Assembly: GCF_030268205.1 (NCBI RefSeq)
Contig: NZ_BSQF01000006.1
Location: 1 to 64,000, forward strand
Direction of reading: 5' to 3'
Length of the DNA: 64,000 nt
DNA from: Allomuricauda sp. NBRC 101325
Lineage (GTDB): Bacteria > Bacteroidota > Bacteroidia > Flavobacteriales > Flavobacteriaceae
Position numbers and translations under genes: made by a program. The notes under the pieces were generated by a model. The model saw only the letters and a list, made by a program, of their open reading frames with translations. It made no database searches and had not been told where the DNA came from. The number at the start of each line of letters is the position of its first letter. Positions within the stretch are counted from its first letter, which is position 1. Of this stretch, positions 1 through 9,176 are shown piece by piece.

Positions 1-20
1 AGGATCAAACTCTTCATTGT
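1..20 (-). rRNA. 16S rRNA, 5' end only
   Basis: Read on the minus strand, these bases give ACAATGAAGAGTTTGATCCT, the conserved 5' end of bacterial 16S rRNA. The gene runs off the left edge, so only its start is present. Three tandem promoters lie upstream at 204-497. The exact mature 5' end is approximate. Confidence 0.93.
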
Positions 21-203
21 ATTTCCTTGAATGTCTTCCGACACCCGGAAACCCAGAGTCCCCGCATCAAAATGGTTCTTAATTCTCTTTACGCTGTCGT
101 TACAATATGTATATGAACTTCTTTGTTCTAAAACCGAGTCTCAATTTCATTAAATCAATCCTCTCTCGGCTTTGACCGCACAACCTTGTTGGTTAAGCGG
201 CTG

Positions 204-233
204 CAAATGTACAACTGTTTTTTTAACCGGCAA
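204..233 (-). promoter_or_regulatory. rRNA promoter, gene-proximal copy
   Basis: On the minus strand there is TTG (233-231), a 19-base spacer and TACATTTG (211-204). This matches the Bacteroidota primary-sigma pattern of TTG near -33 and TAnnTTTG near -7. The copy is the nearest of three to the 16S gene and shares GCTGCAAATGTA (plus strand) with the other two. Transcription would run towards position 1. Confidence 0.8.
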
Positions 234-330
234 GCTTTTTTTGAAAAAAAATTTTCAAGCTATTTCTTGACCTCAAAACAATCATTTTACAAGAACTTTT
301 CCTTCGAACACCTCGGTGTTTTTCGGGCTG

Positions 331-361
331 CAAATGTAAAACGCTTTTTTTGATTACACAA
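331..361 (-). promoter_or_regulatory. rRNA promoter, middle copy
   Basis: On the minus strand TTG (361-359), a 20-base spacer and TACATTTG (338-331) match the Bacteroidota promoter consensus. The flanking plus-strand sequence CGGGCTGCAAATGTA is shared with the upstream copy. T-rich tracts around it resemble the AT-rich upstream regions of strong rRNA promoters. Confidence 0.8.
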
Positions 362-467
362 TGCTTTTTTTGATATTTTTTTTCAAGCCTTTCCGACTTA
401 TCAAAACAGTATGTCAATGAGCTTTTGAACTTGTCCGAAAACAAACCCTTTGTTGTTTTTCGGGCTG

Positions 468-497
468 CAAATGTAACACCCTTTCCACAATATGCAA
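468..497 (-). promoter_or_regulatory. rRNA promoter, distal copy
   Basis: On the minus strand TTG (497-495), a 19-base spacer and TACATTTG (475-468) form the third promoter upstream of the 16S gene. All three copies share the core octamer exactly and are about 130 bases apart. The whole 21-590 stretch is promoter and leader; no gene is supported in it. Confidence 0.8.
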
Positions 498-677
498 GAG
501 TTTTTTTTGCCTTTGCTGAAGATTTATATTCAACTCACTGAAAACAAAGCCTATAAAAATACAACTTTTTTTAAAACCTCAAAACAACCATGCCTTTCTT
601 ATTACATCAAGCCATAAAAGGACATAAAATCCACCTTATTACATGTAGAATATTCCTGTATATATATAATGTAGGTA

Positions 678-707
678 TTGTAGCATCTATACAAGATATT
701 ATCTTTG
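678..707 (+). promoter_or_regulatory. thrS operon promoter
   Basis: TTG at 678-680, a 19-base spacer and TATCTTTG at 700-707 match the Bacteroidota promoter consensus exactly. The predicted transcript starts near 713, about 30 bases before the thrS ATG at 743. This also excludes the longer in-frame start at 590, which lies upstream of the promoter. Confidence 0.8.
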
Positions 708-742
708 TCCTCTCGAAAGTAGAATTTAGAAGTTTAAACCAC

Positions 743-2683
743 ATGATAAAGATCACACTACCGGATGGTGCTGTAAAAGAAGTTGAAAAGGGAACCACTC
801 CCATGGACGTTGCTAAAGGTATTAGTGAAGGCTTGGCCAGAAACGTTATTTCCGCCAAATTCAATGATACCGTTGTGGAAACAGTGACCCCATTAACCAG
901 TGATGGCAACCTTACCTTATATACTTGGAACAATGATGAAGGTAAAAAGGCTTTTTGGCACTCTACCTCCCACGTGGTGGCCCAAGCATTGGAAGAGTTA
1001 TATCCAGGCATAAAGCTTACCATTGGGCCAGCCATTGATAATGGTTTTTATTACGATGTGGATTTTGGGGAGCAAAGCATTTCCGATAAGGACTTTCCTA
1101 AAATTGAACAGAAGGCATTGGAAATTGCCAGAGGGAAACACGATTATAAAATGCGGAGTGTATCCAAAGCGGATGCATTACAATATTATAAGGACCAAGG
1201 CAACGAATATAAAATTGAGCTTATTGAGAACCTTGAGGATGGCACCATCACTTTTTGTGACCACAGCACCTTTACCGACCTATGTCGTGGAGGACATATT
1301 CCCAATACAGGTATCATTAAAGCGATTAAACTATTAAGTGTTGCCGGTGCCTATTGGAGAGGCGATGAAAAGAATCCCCAATTGACCCGTGTTTATGGAA
1401 TATCATTCCCTAAGCAAAAAGAACTTACCGACTACCTTCATTTGCTAGAAGAAGCCAAAAAACGGGATCACCGAAAATTGGGCAAGGAATTGGAACTTTT
1501 CACTTTTAGTCAAAAAGTTGGTCAAGGTTTACCTTTATGGTTACCTAAAGGAGCAGCGCTTCGTGAACGTTTGGAGCAGTTCTTAAAGAAAGCCCAAAAG
1601 AAAGCAGGTTATGAAATGGTAGTGACTCCACATATTGGTCAAAAGGAACTTTATGTGACTTCGGGCCATTATGCCAAATATGGCGAGGATAGTTTTCAAC
1701 CCATTCGTACCCCAAAAGAAGATGAGGAGTTCTTATTGAAACCTATGAACTGTCCGCATCACTGTGAAATTTACAATAGCCAACCGTTTAGTTATAAAGA
1801 TCTACCTAAACGATATGCTGAATTTGGTACCGTATATAGATATGAGCAAAGTGGAGAATTGCATGGTTTAACTCGAGTAAGAGGATTTACCCAAGATGAT
1901 GCCCACATTTTCTGTACCACGGAACAGCTGAACGATGAGTTTAAAAATGTGATCGACCTTACCTTATATGTATTGAATTCTTTGGGCTTCAATAATTTTA
2001 CCGCTCAAGTATCGGTAAGAGACCTTGAAAATCCAGAAAAATATATTGGTAATACCGAGGATTGGGAGAAAGCGGAACAAGCCATCATCAGTGCAGCAGA
2101 GGAAAAAGGATTGAACTATGTGGTTGAAAGTGGCGAAGCTGCTTTTTATGGCCCTAAGTTGGACTTTATGGTAAAGGATGCCTTGGGAAGAAACTGGCAG
2201 TTGGGCACCATTCAGGTAGATTACAACCTGCCGAAACGTTTTGACCTATCCTATAAAGGTAGTGATAACGAGCTGCACAGACCGGTAATGATCCACCGTG
2301 CACCTTTCGGAAGTATGGAGCGTTTTGTGGCGTTATTGCTGGAACACACGGGCGGAAACTTCCCATTATGGCTGATTCCGGTGCAGGCTATCGTACTGCC
2401 CGTCAGTGAGAAACATGAAAAATATGCGGAAAAAGTTTTGAATTCACTGGAAAATCACGAAATTCGCGCGCTCATTGATAAAAGGAATGAAACCGTAGGA
2501 AAGAAAATCCGCGAGGCCGAACTCAAGAAAATCCCTTTTATGATCATCGTAGGGGAGCAAGAGGAAGAGTCTGGAACACTTTCCATTAGGAGACACGGGG
2601 GAGACGATTTAGGCGGATTGAGCATTGAGACGTTTTCTGACTTGGTATCTACTGAAATAAATAGTACCTTAAAGTCGTTCTAA
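743..2683 (+). CDS. thrS: Threonine--tRNA ligase
   Basis: Cytoplasmic class II aminoacyl-tRNA synthetase that charges tRNA-Thr. The 646-residue product starts with a TGS domain (MIKITLPDG..., about 1-61). Next comes the editing domain with HSTSHV near residue 73 and a CRGGH motif. The catalytic core has MNCPHH (zinc-ligand Cys near 337) and motif 3 ([13 protein letters not shown]), followed by a C-terminal anticodon-binding domain. The open frame extends back to 590, but the consensus promoter at 678-707 and the TGS start place the real start at ATG 743. First gene of thrS-infC-rpmI-rplT, the usual order in many bacteria. Confidence 0.97.
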   Translation: MIKITLPDGAVKEVEKGTTPMDVAKGISEGLARNVISAKFNDTVVETVTPLTSDGNLTLYTWNNDEGKKAFWHSTSHVVAQALEELYPGIKLTIGPAIDNGFYYDVDFGEQSISDKDFPKIEQKALEIARGKHDYKMRSVSKADALQYYKDQGNEYKIELIENLEDGTITFCDHSTFTDLCRGGHIPNTGIIKAIKLLSVAGAYWRGDEKNPQLTRVYGISFPKQKELTDYLHLLEEAKKRDHRKLGKELELFTFSQKVGQGLPLWLPKGAALRERLEQFLKKAQKKAGYEMVVTPHIGQKELYVTSGHYAKYGEDSFQPIRTPKEDEEFLLKPMNCPHHCEIYNSQPFSYKDLPKRYAEFGTVYRYEQSGELHGLTRVRGFTQDDAHIFCTTEQLNDEFKNVIDLTLYVLNSLGFNNFTAQVSVRDLENPEKYIGNTEDWEKAEQAIISAAEEKGLNYVVESGEAAFYGPKLDFMVKDALGRNWQLGTIQVDYNLPKRFDLSYKGSDNELHRPVMIHRAPFGSMERFVALLLEHTGGNFPLWLIPVQAIVLPVSEKHEKYAEKVLNSLENHEIRALIDKRNETVGKKIREAELKKIPFMIIVGEQEEESGTLSIRRHGGDDLGGLSIETFSDLVSTEINSTLKSF

Positions 2684-2713
2684 AAAATTAAGTTTAATTA
2701 AAAAGTTTAAGTC

Positions 2714-3271
2714 ATAGCAATACGAAGAAGATTTAGGCCCCAGCCTAGGAGGGAAAATAAAAACCCTCACAACATCAATGAGAATATTAAAGCCCGGGAA
2801 GTACGTCTTGTCGGCGATAATGTTGAAATGGGTGTTTACCCAATTTCAAAAGCGAGAGAACTTGCCAACGAGTTGGAGTTGGATTTGGTTGAAATTTCAC
2901 CAAATGCAGAACCACCGGTTTGTAAGATCATCGATTACAAAAAGTTTCTTTACGAGCAAAAGAAACGCGACAAGGCCCTTAAGGCCAAAGCAACCAAGGT
3001 TGTTGTAAAAGAAATACGTTTTGGACCACAAACGGATGACCACGATTACGATTTTAAAAAGCGTCACGCGGAAAAATTCTTAAAAGAAGGTGCCAAATTA
3101 AAAGCCTATGTGTTCTTTAAAGGACGTTCCATCGTTTATAAGGACCAAGGCGAAATATTATTGTTGAAGCTTGCCCAAGAACTAGAAGAACTTGGTAAAG
3201 TGGAACAAATGCCGAAATTGGAAGGTAAGCGTATGACCATGTTCATTGCGCCAAAAACCAATAAGAAGTAA
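2714..3271 (+). CDS. infC: Translation initiation factor IF-3, apparent AUA start
   Basis: Binds the 30S subunit and checks start-codon fidelity. No ATG lies in frame between the stop at 2708-2710 and ATG 2828, which would give only 147 residues and lose the conserved N-terminus. Reading from ATA at 2714 gives (M)[12 protein letters not shown], then [18 protein letters not shown] and [10 protein letters not shown], the expected IF-3 N-domain, for 185 residues in all. The C-domain has the [13 protein letters not shown] and FKGR segments. A rare start codon is typical for infC: E. coli uses AUU, and IF-3 represses its own synthesis by discriminating against it. The AUA start is inferred from the reading frame and homology. 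Confidence 0.9.
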   Translation: MAIRRRFRPQPRRENKNPHNINENIKAREVRLVGDNVEMGVYPISKARELANELELDLVEISPNAEPPVCKIIDYKKFLYEQKKRDKALKAKATKVVVKEIRFGPQTDDHDYDFKKRHAEKFLKEGAKLKAYVFFKGRSIVYKDQGEILLLKLAQELEELGKVEQMPKLEGKRMTMFIAPKTNKK

Positions 3272-3322
3272 AAAAAACTGAACTTAGTTCAGCAATAATA
3301 AGCGGAGTTAAATACTAGGAAA

Positions 3323-3520
3323 ATGCCTAAGATGAAAACAAAATCCAGTGCCAAGAAGCGTTTTAAGCTTACAGGTTCTGGTAAAATCAAAAGAAAGCAC
3401 GCTTTCAAGAGTCACATTTTGACCAAGAAATCTAAAAAGCGTAAGCTTAAGTTGACGCATTCCACATTGGTACACGAGTCCGATGTGAATAGCATCAAAG
3501 AACAATTACGTTTAAAATAA
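3323..3520 (+). CDS. rpmI: 50S ribosomal protein L35
   Basis: Small basic 65-residue protein starting [20 protein letters not shown], the typical L35 beginning, with a lysine-rich middle and [12 protein letters not shown]. It belongs to the large ribosomal subunit. It sits 51 bases after infC and before rplT, the classical operon order. In E. coli the rpmI-rplT pair is autoregulated by L20; no clear L20-binding structure can be proved here. Confidence 0.96.
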   Translation: MPKMKTKSSAKKRFKLTGSGKIKRKHAFKSHILTKKSKKRKLKLTHSTLVHESDVNSIKEQLRLK

Positions 3521-3583
3521 TTGTTCAACAGGTACATTATTTAATAACCATGGAGTCGGGCCTATAAAAGAGTTGAGTTCAAA

Positions 3584-3626
3584 GTTTTAAGTTTTAAAAA
3601 AGCATTTAGCACTCACAACTTAAAAC
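3584..3626 (+). promoter_or_regulatory. Possible hairpin in the rplT leader
   Basis: GTTTTAAGT (3584-3592) and ACTTAAAAC (3618-3626) are perfect 9-base complements in the 147-base gap between rpmI and rplT. The stem is AU-rich with a 25-base loop, so it may be weak. It could be an L20 autoregulation or mRNA-processing element. No U tract follows, so it is not a terminator. Confidence 0.3.
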
Positions 3627-3667
3627 CTAACATTTCTTGACCGCCTGCTACAAAAAAATGAATCATT

Positions 3668-4012
3668 ATGCCAAGATCAGTAAATTCAGTTGCTTCAAGA
3701 GCTAGAAGAAAAAAAGTGATGAAGCAAGCCAAAGGTTACTTTGGAAGACGTAAAAACGTTTGGACAGTAGCCAAAAATGCGGTTGAAAAAGCAATGCTTT
3801 ATGCTTACCGCGATAGACGTAACAAAAAACGTACTTTCCGCGCTTTGTGGATTACCCGTATCAATGCAGGTGCCAGAATTCACGGAATGTCTTACTCTCA
3901 ATTTATGGGTAAAGTAAAAGCCAACGGAATCGAATTGAACAGAAAAGTTCTTGCCGATTTGGCCATGAACCACCCAGATGCCTTCAAGGCTATCGTTGAA
4001 AGAGTAAAATAA
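3668..4012 (+). CDS. rplT: 50S ribosomal protein L20
   Basis: Early-assembly protein of the large subunit, 114 residues. The start [20 protein letters not shown], the segment [12 protein letters not shown] and RFRALWI-like [12 protein letters not shown] are hallmarks of L20. The basic, helical N-terminal tail binds 23S rRNA. Last gene of the thrS operon, followed by a strong terminator at 4042-4070. In several bacteria L20 represses its own operon. Confidence 0.97.
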   Translation: MPRSVNSVASRARRKKVMKQAKGYFGRRKNVWTVAKNAVEKAMLYAYRDRRNKKRTFRALWITRINAGARIHGMSYSQFMGKVKANGIELNRKVLADLAMNHPDAFKAIVERVK

Positions 4013-4041
4013 AAAATCAATATAAACTTACCCCGCTTATT

Positions 4042-4070
4042 AAGATCCCGCCTTGTGCGGGATCTTTTAT
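4042..4070 (+). terminator. Terminator after rplT
   Basis: AAGATCCCGC (4042-4051), a 5-base loop and GCGGGATCTT (4057-4066) form a perfect 10-base GC-rich stem followed by TTATTTTA. It closes the thrS-infC-rpmI-rplT operon. Confidence 0.9.
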
Positions 4071-4134
4071 TTTATATAAGTTCTCGACTATCTGCCCCTC
4101 CCGCAGGCGGGCGCTCGAACCGACACAATTCCAA

Positions 4135-4557
4135 TTATTGCCCAAAAGCAGTGATGACCAACTTTCTTCCCGAGGCATAATTTCGGTGTTCGCACAAATA
4201 AATACCCTGCCAAATACCCATGTTCAATCTTCCGTTTGTTATGGGAATCTGAACGGATGCTCCCATTAACGAAGCTTTAATATGAGCAGGCATATCATCA
4301 GGTCCTTCATAATTGTGTACATAATAAGGCATATTCTCAGGTACCATTTTATTGATATGACTTTCAAAATCGGTACGTACCGTTGGGTCTGCATTTTCAT
4401 TGATGGTTAAACTTGCAGAAGTATGCTTGATGAAAACCTGAAGAAATCCAATATTAATCTTTTTGAGATTCGGAATGGCATCCAAAATAGAATCCGTAAT
4501 CAAATGAAATCCTCTTTTAAAGGGTCGTAATTGTATTTCTTCTTGAAAAAACTGCAT
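4135..4557 (-). CDS. YjbQ family (UPF0047) protein
   Basis: 140-residue cytoplasmic protein of the YjbQ/UPF0047 family. Characteristic blocks are FIKHTSASLTINENADPTVR, the acidic-aromatic middle and the C-terminal PITNGRLNMGIWQGIYLCEHR with the family histidine and arginine. E. coli YjbQ has weak thiamine-phosphate synthase activity in vivo; the physiological role is unsettled. Single gene, convergent with the rplT operon and divergent from the HAD phosphatase at 4658. Confidence 0.9.
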   Translation of the reverse strand: MQFFQEEIQLRPFKRGFHLITDSILDAIPNLKKINIGFLQVFIKHTSASLTINENADPTVRTDFESHINKMVPENMPYYVHNYEGPDDMPAHIKASLMGASVQIPITNGRLNMGIWQGIYLCEHRNYASGRKLVITAFGQ

Positions 4558-4632
4558 GTCTCCTATTTAGCTTAAGCTGCTAAATTAATGCAAACTTTAC
4601 CCATTGTCCATTCCCAGTTGCTTGAATTACGG

Positions 4633-4640
4633 TAACTTTG
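4633..4640 (+). promoter_or_regulatory. Possible -7 element of the HAD gene
   Basis: TAACTTTG matches the Bacteroidota -7 octamer TAnnTTTG and lies 17 bases before the ATG at 4658. No good TTG lies at the expected distance (TTC at 4611-4613, 19-base spacer), so the promoter is only likely. Confidence 0.5.
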
Positions 4641-4657
4641 CAGCTTAATTTTTTTAT

Positions 4658-5449
4658 ATGGACCTATCGCAGATTAAAATGGTGGTAACCGATATGGACG
4701 GTACACTACTCAATTCCAACCACGAAGTAAGCCCTCGCTTTTTCGAAATCTACGAAGAACTCAAAAAAAAGAACATCGCTTTTGTTGCCGCCAGTGGAAG
4801 ACAATACCACAGCATGGTCGACAAGTTGGAGTCCATTAAAAATGAAATTCTTGTTATTGCCGAGAACGGCGCTTTGATCAAGAAACAAGGAGAAACCTTA
4901 TTGACCACACCCATCAATAAAAATGAGGTTGGTCGTATTTTGGAAACCGTGAAACCTTTGGAACATGTACATCCAGTTCTTTGCTGCGAAAACAACGCTT
5001 TTGTTGGTGGCGATTCGGATGAGTTTATTGAAATGCTACGTGAATATTATTCCGAGTTTCAAATCGTGTCCGACCAAAAACAAGTAGATGAAGAAGTTTT
5101 AAAAATTGCCATTTACCATTTTAAGAGTTCGGAAATATACATTTACCCCTCTGTAAAACATTTGGAAGGTGATCTAAAGGTCAAGGTTTCCGGTGCTAAC
5201 TGGGTAGATGTTTCCGATATGAATGCCCACAAAGGTTATGCCCTTAAAAAGGTTATGGATAAATACCAACTTGCTTCACACGAGATAATGGTTTTTGGAG
5301 ATTACAACAACGATTTGGAAATGTTGGAACTATCCGATTTTAGTTTTGCTATGGCCAATGCCCACCCCAATGTGCTAAAAACTGCAAAATACAGAACGAG
5401 TAGCAATAACGATTTTGGTGTGGAGCGCATTTTGGAGAAATTGCTTTAA
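4658..5449 (+). CDS. Cof-type HAD-IIB hydrolase
   Basis: Cytoplasmic phosphatase of the haloacid dehalogenase superfamily, subclass IIB, 263 residues. Motif I is VVTDMDGTLLNSN (nucleophile Asp near 11), motif II the serine in VAASGRQY, and the late motif FGDYNNDLEML holds the Mg-binding aspartates. An alpha/beta cap sits between them. Such enzymes usually hydrolyse sugar phosphates, flavin phosphates or other small phosphoesters; the substrate cannot be named. Monocistronic, with its own -7 element. Confidence 0.9.
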   Translation: MDLSQIKMVVTDMDGTLLNSNHEVSPRFFEIYEELKKKNIAFVAASGRQYHSMVDKLESIKNEILVIAENGALIKKQGETLLTTPINKNEVGRILETVKPLEHVHPVLCCENNAFVGGDSDEFIEMLREYYSEFQIVSDQKQVDEEVLKIAIYHFKSSEIYIYPSVKHLEGDLKVKVSGANWVDVSDMNAHKGYALKKVMDKYQLASHEIMVFGDYNNDLEMLELSDFSFAMANAHPNVLKTAKYRTSSNNDFGVERILEKLL

Positions 5450-5530
5450 GATTTTCATTTAACAAACTTCGCGATTGTTGCTAGTTCAAAATTTGTACCT
5501 TAATAGGGCAATTCACTAAACAACTACAAC

Positions 5531-6418
5531 ATGGCACCTTTAAAAAAAGACGATATTAAACAGGAGGTCTTTGACCTTTATGATGATTACGCGCACAACA
5601 AAATTGATCGTAGGGAATTTATGGAAAAGCTTTCGGTGTATGCCGTAGGCGGAATTACCATCGCTTCCCTCCTTAGTTTTATGATGCCCGATTACAAGAC
5701 CACCCTTGAGGTTTCCCCAAATGACCCTAGTCTGGATTCCAAATTCATTACCTACAATTCTCCTAAAGGAGGTGGAGAAATCAAAGGATTATTATCCAAA
5801 CCAAAAGAAAGCACCGGAAAATTGGGAGGTGTAATCGTTGTCCATGAAAACCGAGGGCTAAATCCATATATTGAGGATGTAGGTCGAAGAGCTGCTTTGG
5901 CAGGTTTCATTTCATTGGCGCCCGATGCGCTAACTCCACTTGGAGGTTACCCTGGCAACGATGATGATGGAAGGGAACTTCAAAGACAACGTGACAGAAA
6001 TGAAATGTTGGAAGATTTTATTGCTGCCTACGAATATTTGAAAAACCACGAGGACTGCAATGGAAAAGTGGGAGTTGTTGGATTCTGTTTTGGGGGATGG
6101 ATTTCGAATATGATGGCCGTAAAAGTCCCAGACCTTGCCGCTGCCGTTCCTTTTTATGGAGGGCAACCAGCTGATGAGGAAGTAGCTCAAATAAATGCTC
6201 CACTCCTACTCCATTATGCTGGATTGGACGAAAGAGTGAATGCAGGTTGGCCTGCTTACGAAGCCAAACTACAGGAACTGGACAAAAAATACGAGGCACA
6301 TGTGTATCCTGAGGTCAATCACGGATTCCACAACAATACCACTCCCCGATACGATAAAACTTCAGCGGATTTAGCTTGGGAGCGTACGGTTCAATTTTTC
6401 AAGGATAATTTGAGTTAG
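5531..6418 (+). CDS. Dienelactone hydrolase family protein with Tat-like leader
   Basis: Alpha/beta hydrolase of the dienelactone hydrolase family, 295 residues. The nucleophile is Cys186 in GFCFGG, with Asp233 in GLDERVN and His264 in NHGFH completing the triad; the family glutamate is in VVHENRG. Residues 25-52 contain DRREFMEKL followed by a hydrophobic stretch, a Tat-like signal, so export is likely. Many bacteria carry this as a general dienelactone-type esterase of unknown substrate. No catabolic partner genes are adjacent. Confidence 0.88.
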   Translation: MAPLKKDDIKQEVFDLYDDYAHNKIDRREFMEKLSVYAVGGITIASLLSFMMPDYKTTLEVSPNDPSLDSKFITYNSPKGGGEIKGLLSKPKESTGKLGGVIVVHENRGLNPYIEDVGRRAALAGFISLAPDALTPLGGYPGNDDDGRELQRQRDRNEMLEDFIAAYEYLKNHEDCNGKVGVVGFCFGGWISNMMAVKVPDLAAAVPFYGGQPADEEVAQINAPLLLHYAGLDERVNAGWPAYEAKLQELDKKYEAHVYPEVNHGFHNNTTPRYDKTSADLAWERTVQFFKDNLS

Positions 6419-6461
6419 GTTTTTTTCACAACGAACCTAAGGAAACAGATAACAACCTTAA

Positions 6462-6500
6462 GTATGCCGATTTCAATTAAAAATTCTGGAATCGGCATAC
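6462..6500. other. Perfect hairpin in the 6419-6679 gap
   Basis: GTATGCCGATT (6462-6472) and AATCGGCATAC (6490-6500) are perfect 11-base complements with a 17-base loop. There is no U tract in either direction beyond a few bases, so it may be a weak terminator for the hydrolase or a protein-binding site. Nothing else is recognisable in this 261-base gap. Confidence 0.5.
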
Positions 6501-6679
6501 AACTTTCGCACTGCCAACATTCAAAAAATCTCTATTTCTTCCGCCATTTGGTTTGGGTTAAATCTCGTCCATCAACCCAAAAGGGCTTTCTGTAAATCCA
6601 AATAGGGTAACTGTCAATTCTAGCTAGGTTAATATAATAGGTATATCGAACTTGATTACAAGTTTGGTCATATACACTC

Positions 6680-8110
6680 ATGAAAAATTCCCTTATTCTC
6701 CTTTGTTTCCTTTTTGGACTATTTGGATTCGGACAAGAACCGGATTATTACTTTGTAAAGGCAGAAAATGGGTTAAATGTGCGTGCCGAAAGTGATCTTT
6801 CCTCAGAAAAAATAGCAAAAATCCCATTTGGAATTATTGTAGAAAAGGTAGCTGACACCGACGTAGAACTTACCATTATTGATGCAGGCAACCAAATCAT
6901 GGGAAAATGGGTCAAAATCAAATTCAACAATTATATATATCTGGTTTCGGATGAAACTAAACCTTTTGAAAGAGAAGGCTATGTTTTTGATGGATTTTTG
7001 CAGCAAATGGATAACAAAAATGCCATTGGTATCACAAAAATTGATAGTATAAGGTATGCCCAGTTGGCAAAACAAGCGCCAAAAAGAACATATAATCCAA
7101 AAAAAATTGGCAATCTGGACTCCATTAAAACCATCCTAAAAGATCGTATAGAATGGGTATGGGATGAAGATTACCTTGATTCCATAAAAAGTATTAAAAC
7201 GGCAAATGGTCAAAAACTGCTCTTCAACCAAGAAACAATATTTGAAATTGGATTTGACGAGGATAACTCCGGGTATTACCCAACAGAGGGCATTCTAGTT
7301 TTAACTGAAAATCTTAGAGAAGCTACTTTTTCTATCAGAACAGGTGGATATGATTTAATTGCTGGCAACCCCCGATATATAGTTCCATCTCCTAAAGGCA
7401 CTTTTCGGTTAAATGGCATGTACAATGGGGCTGAATGCATCTCTTACTTTATTGAAAAAAAAGAAAAAGGACAGTATAAGTACTTTACTGAATTTGGTAA
7501 TACTTTTCATGCTTGCAATTTCAAAGAATTTTATTGGCTCAACGAAAATGAGTTCATTTATAAATTGCATGACTACACCACTGATTCAAAAAACAGAAAA
7601 TTTTTCAAGGGCTATATAAAAACTTTGAATTTGACCCATATTTCTGAAGCCGAGGCTATGGCATTGTACGAAACTGGAGTTGAAAAAGGAACTATTTTTC
7701 TAGTAAACCAGGACGGAAAGAAAATTAAAAGCTTCGAAATATATTTCGAAGCTTTTAAGAATGAATTATCGGGTGTTGAGGAAATCACAGAACATAAACT
7801 GGACAATGTAGAAAAAATAGTACGGGTTGATATATGGTACTGTGCATGCGAATGTAGCGTTGACAGCTATTATTGGTTAGTAACTACCAAAGGAAATTGG
7901 ATCGAGCTTCCAAAGATTGAACGTAACGAACAAGAAACAACTTGGGATCATACTTTTCAAGAATATTCCTTTAAAAAAGAGAACACCATCGAGCTGATAG
8001 AGTTTGAGGAAAAAATTACGGAATACAATCCAAGTGGGGAGTTTGAATCGGAAAGGATCAATGAAAAAAAAATAAAGGAGCTCATTTGGGATGGTGAAAG
8101 GATAGAATAG
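6680..8110 (+). CDS. Secreted protein with N-terminal SH3-like domain, function unknown
   Basis: 476 residues beginning with a signal peptide (LILLCFLFGLFGFG, cleavage before QEPDYY). Residues about 24-95 (NGLNVRAESDLSSEKIAKIP) look like a bacterial SH3 domain, which often binds peptidoglycan or surface ligands. The rest is not recognised; it contains a Cys pair in WYCACECS and a charged C-terminal tail. A periplasmic or surface location is inferred. The two genes downstream are also unrecognised envelope proteins on the same strand. Confidence 0.75.
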   Translation: MKNSLILLCFLFGLFGFGQEPDYYFVKAENGLNVRAESDLSSEKIAKIPFGIIVEKVADTDVELTIIDAGNQIMGKWVKIKFNNYIYLVSDETKPFEREGYVFDGFLQQMDNKNAIGITKIDSIRYAQLAKQAPKRTYNPKKIGNLDSIKTILKDRIEWVWDEDYLDSIKSIKTANGQKLLFNQETIFEIGFDEDNSGYYPTEGILVLTENLREATFSIRTGGYDLIAGNPRYIVPSPKGTFRLNGMYNGAECISYFIEKKEKGQYKYFTEFGNTFHACNFKEFYWLNENEFIYKLHDYTTDSKNRKFFKGYIKTLNLTHISEAEAMALYETGVEKGTIFLVNQDGKKIKSFEIYFEAFKNELSGVEEITEHKLDNVEKIVRVDIWYCACECSVDSYYWLVTTKGNWIELPKIERNEQETTWDHTFQEYSFKKENTIELIEFEEKITEYNPSGEFESERINEKKIKELIWDGERIE

Positions 8111-8304
8111 AAAGAGCCCTAAAATGAATAAAAGTTTAGTCACATTTCTATTCATCTAACCTAAACAATTGAATAAAATTTATCGGCTAGTTTTAATATT
8201 AACTATCTGAAATAGGCAAAAAATAAACTACCATATAGAAGAATATGAAGTCTTCATCATGCAATTTGATGCCTTGCTCAACACTTATTTTAATTAATAA
8301 CCAC

Positions 8305-9162
8305 ATGAAAACCAATCTTATAACTCAAAACCTACTTATAATCAGCTGCTTGGCTTTTATTAGTTGTAATGCCCAACAGGTAAACACTGGTAAAGACAAA
8401 TTAGAACCGATTGCTGTTGATTCAGTTGCTTATGAGATAGTCAAGGATTCTATTTACTGCAAATTAATGAACGGAGGAGTGGATAAACTTTACTTTTTTA
8501 AAGTAAAACACCCCAACAGCATGGTGGAAGGGAAAATCAATCGTTTTTTTGTTGAGTTGGACTGCGATAATTATGTAGTTGGTAAAGACATTGTATTTGA
8601 TCCTAAATGGAGTTATAATGAAGGTATTGAAAAAAATAAAGACTCCTTAAGAAAAAGATGTACTACTTCAGATGAATACCCATGGTATGGAGGTATTCTC
8701 GATTACAGCGTCAAGGTAAACGAAAGAAATATGTTGTCCGTGGTTGCCAGGTGGCAGTTCTATAGATCTCCTAAATCCGATGACGTTAAATATAATTTTG
8801 ATTTAAGATCGGGCAATCATATAAAAATTAATGAAATTTTTAAAGACGAAGAGGAATTTCTTAAATTTTTAGACCAATACACTATAAAAAAGATACAGCG
8901 ATTCTTAAAAGAGCTGGAGAAAGAAAACTTTGCTGGATCAGGAATCGAAAATGCCGAAGAAGTTTGGAATGAGTATCGCGAAGCCGCTTATATCCCTACT
9001 TGGTATTTTCATAAAATGGATGGTAAATTCGGTATTTACTTTGATGGTTTTTACTATCAGGGAGATTTAGCATCCGAAATTGCAGCCAATAACTTTTTTA
9101 TTTCTTTTGAAGAGTTAAAACCTTATTTGACAGAAGCATTTAAAAATCTAATAGGTTTATAA
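8305..9162 (+). CDS. Lipoprotein, possibly DUF3298/RsiV-like
   Basis: 285-residue predicted lipoprotein: MKTNLITQNLLIISCLAFISCNAQQ carries a lipobox (ISC, lipidated Cys). The ATG at 8305 is chosen over an in-frame ATG at 8245 because it starts the signal peptide directly. The C-terminal half (NFDLRSGNHIKINEIFKD, later YFDGFYYQ and SFEELKPYL) resembles the DUF3298 domain of RsiV/PdaC-type proteins, which bind or process cell-wall glycans. That assignment is tentative. It ends two bases before the next small gene. Confidence 0.7.
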   Translation: MKTNLITQNLLIISCLAFISCNAQQVNTGKDKLEPIAVDSVAYEIVKDSIYCKLMNGGVDKLYFFKVKHPNSMVEGKINRFFVELDCDNYVVGKDIVFDPKWSYNEGIEKNKDSLRKRCTTSDEYPWYGGILDYSVKVNERNMLSVVARWQFYRSPKSDDVKYNFDLRSGNHIKINEIFKDEEEFLKFLDQYTIKKIQRFLKELEKENFAGSGIENAEEVWNEYREAAYIPTWYFHKMDGKFGIYFDGFYYQGDLASEIAANNFFISFEELKPYLTEAFKNLIGL

Positions 9163-9176
9163 GTTTGTTTACCGAT

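Noticed and set aside
223..444. Minus-strand open frame of 73 codons in the rRNA leader
   Set aside because: It overlaps two rRNA promoters, is low in complexity and shows no recognisable protein.
590..742. Extra N-terminal 51 codons of thrS
   Set aside because: They precede the consensus promoter at 678-707 and encode no TGS-like sequence; the family start is ATG 743.
2778..3008. Alternative frame starting [11 protein letters not shown] at the beginning of infC
   Set aside because: The IF-3 frame is clearly the coding one; this is a shadow.
4091..4110. CCCGC-AG-GCGGG hairpin after the rplT terminator
   Set aside because: Only five pairs with a two-base loop; too small to call a terminator or a repeat.
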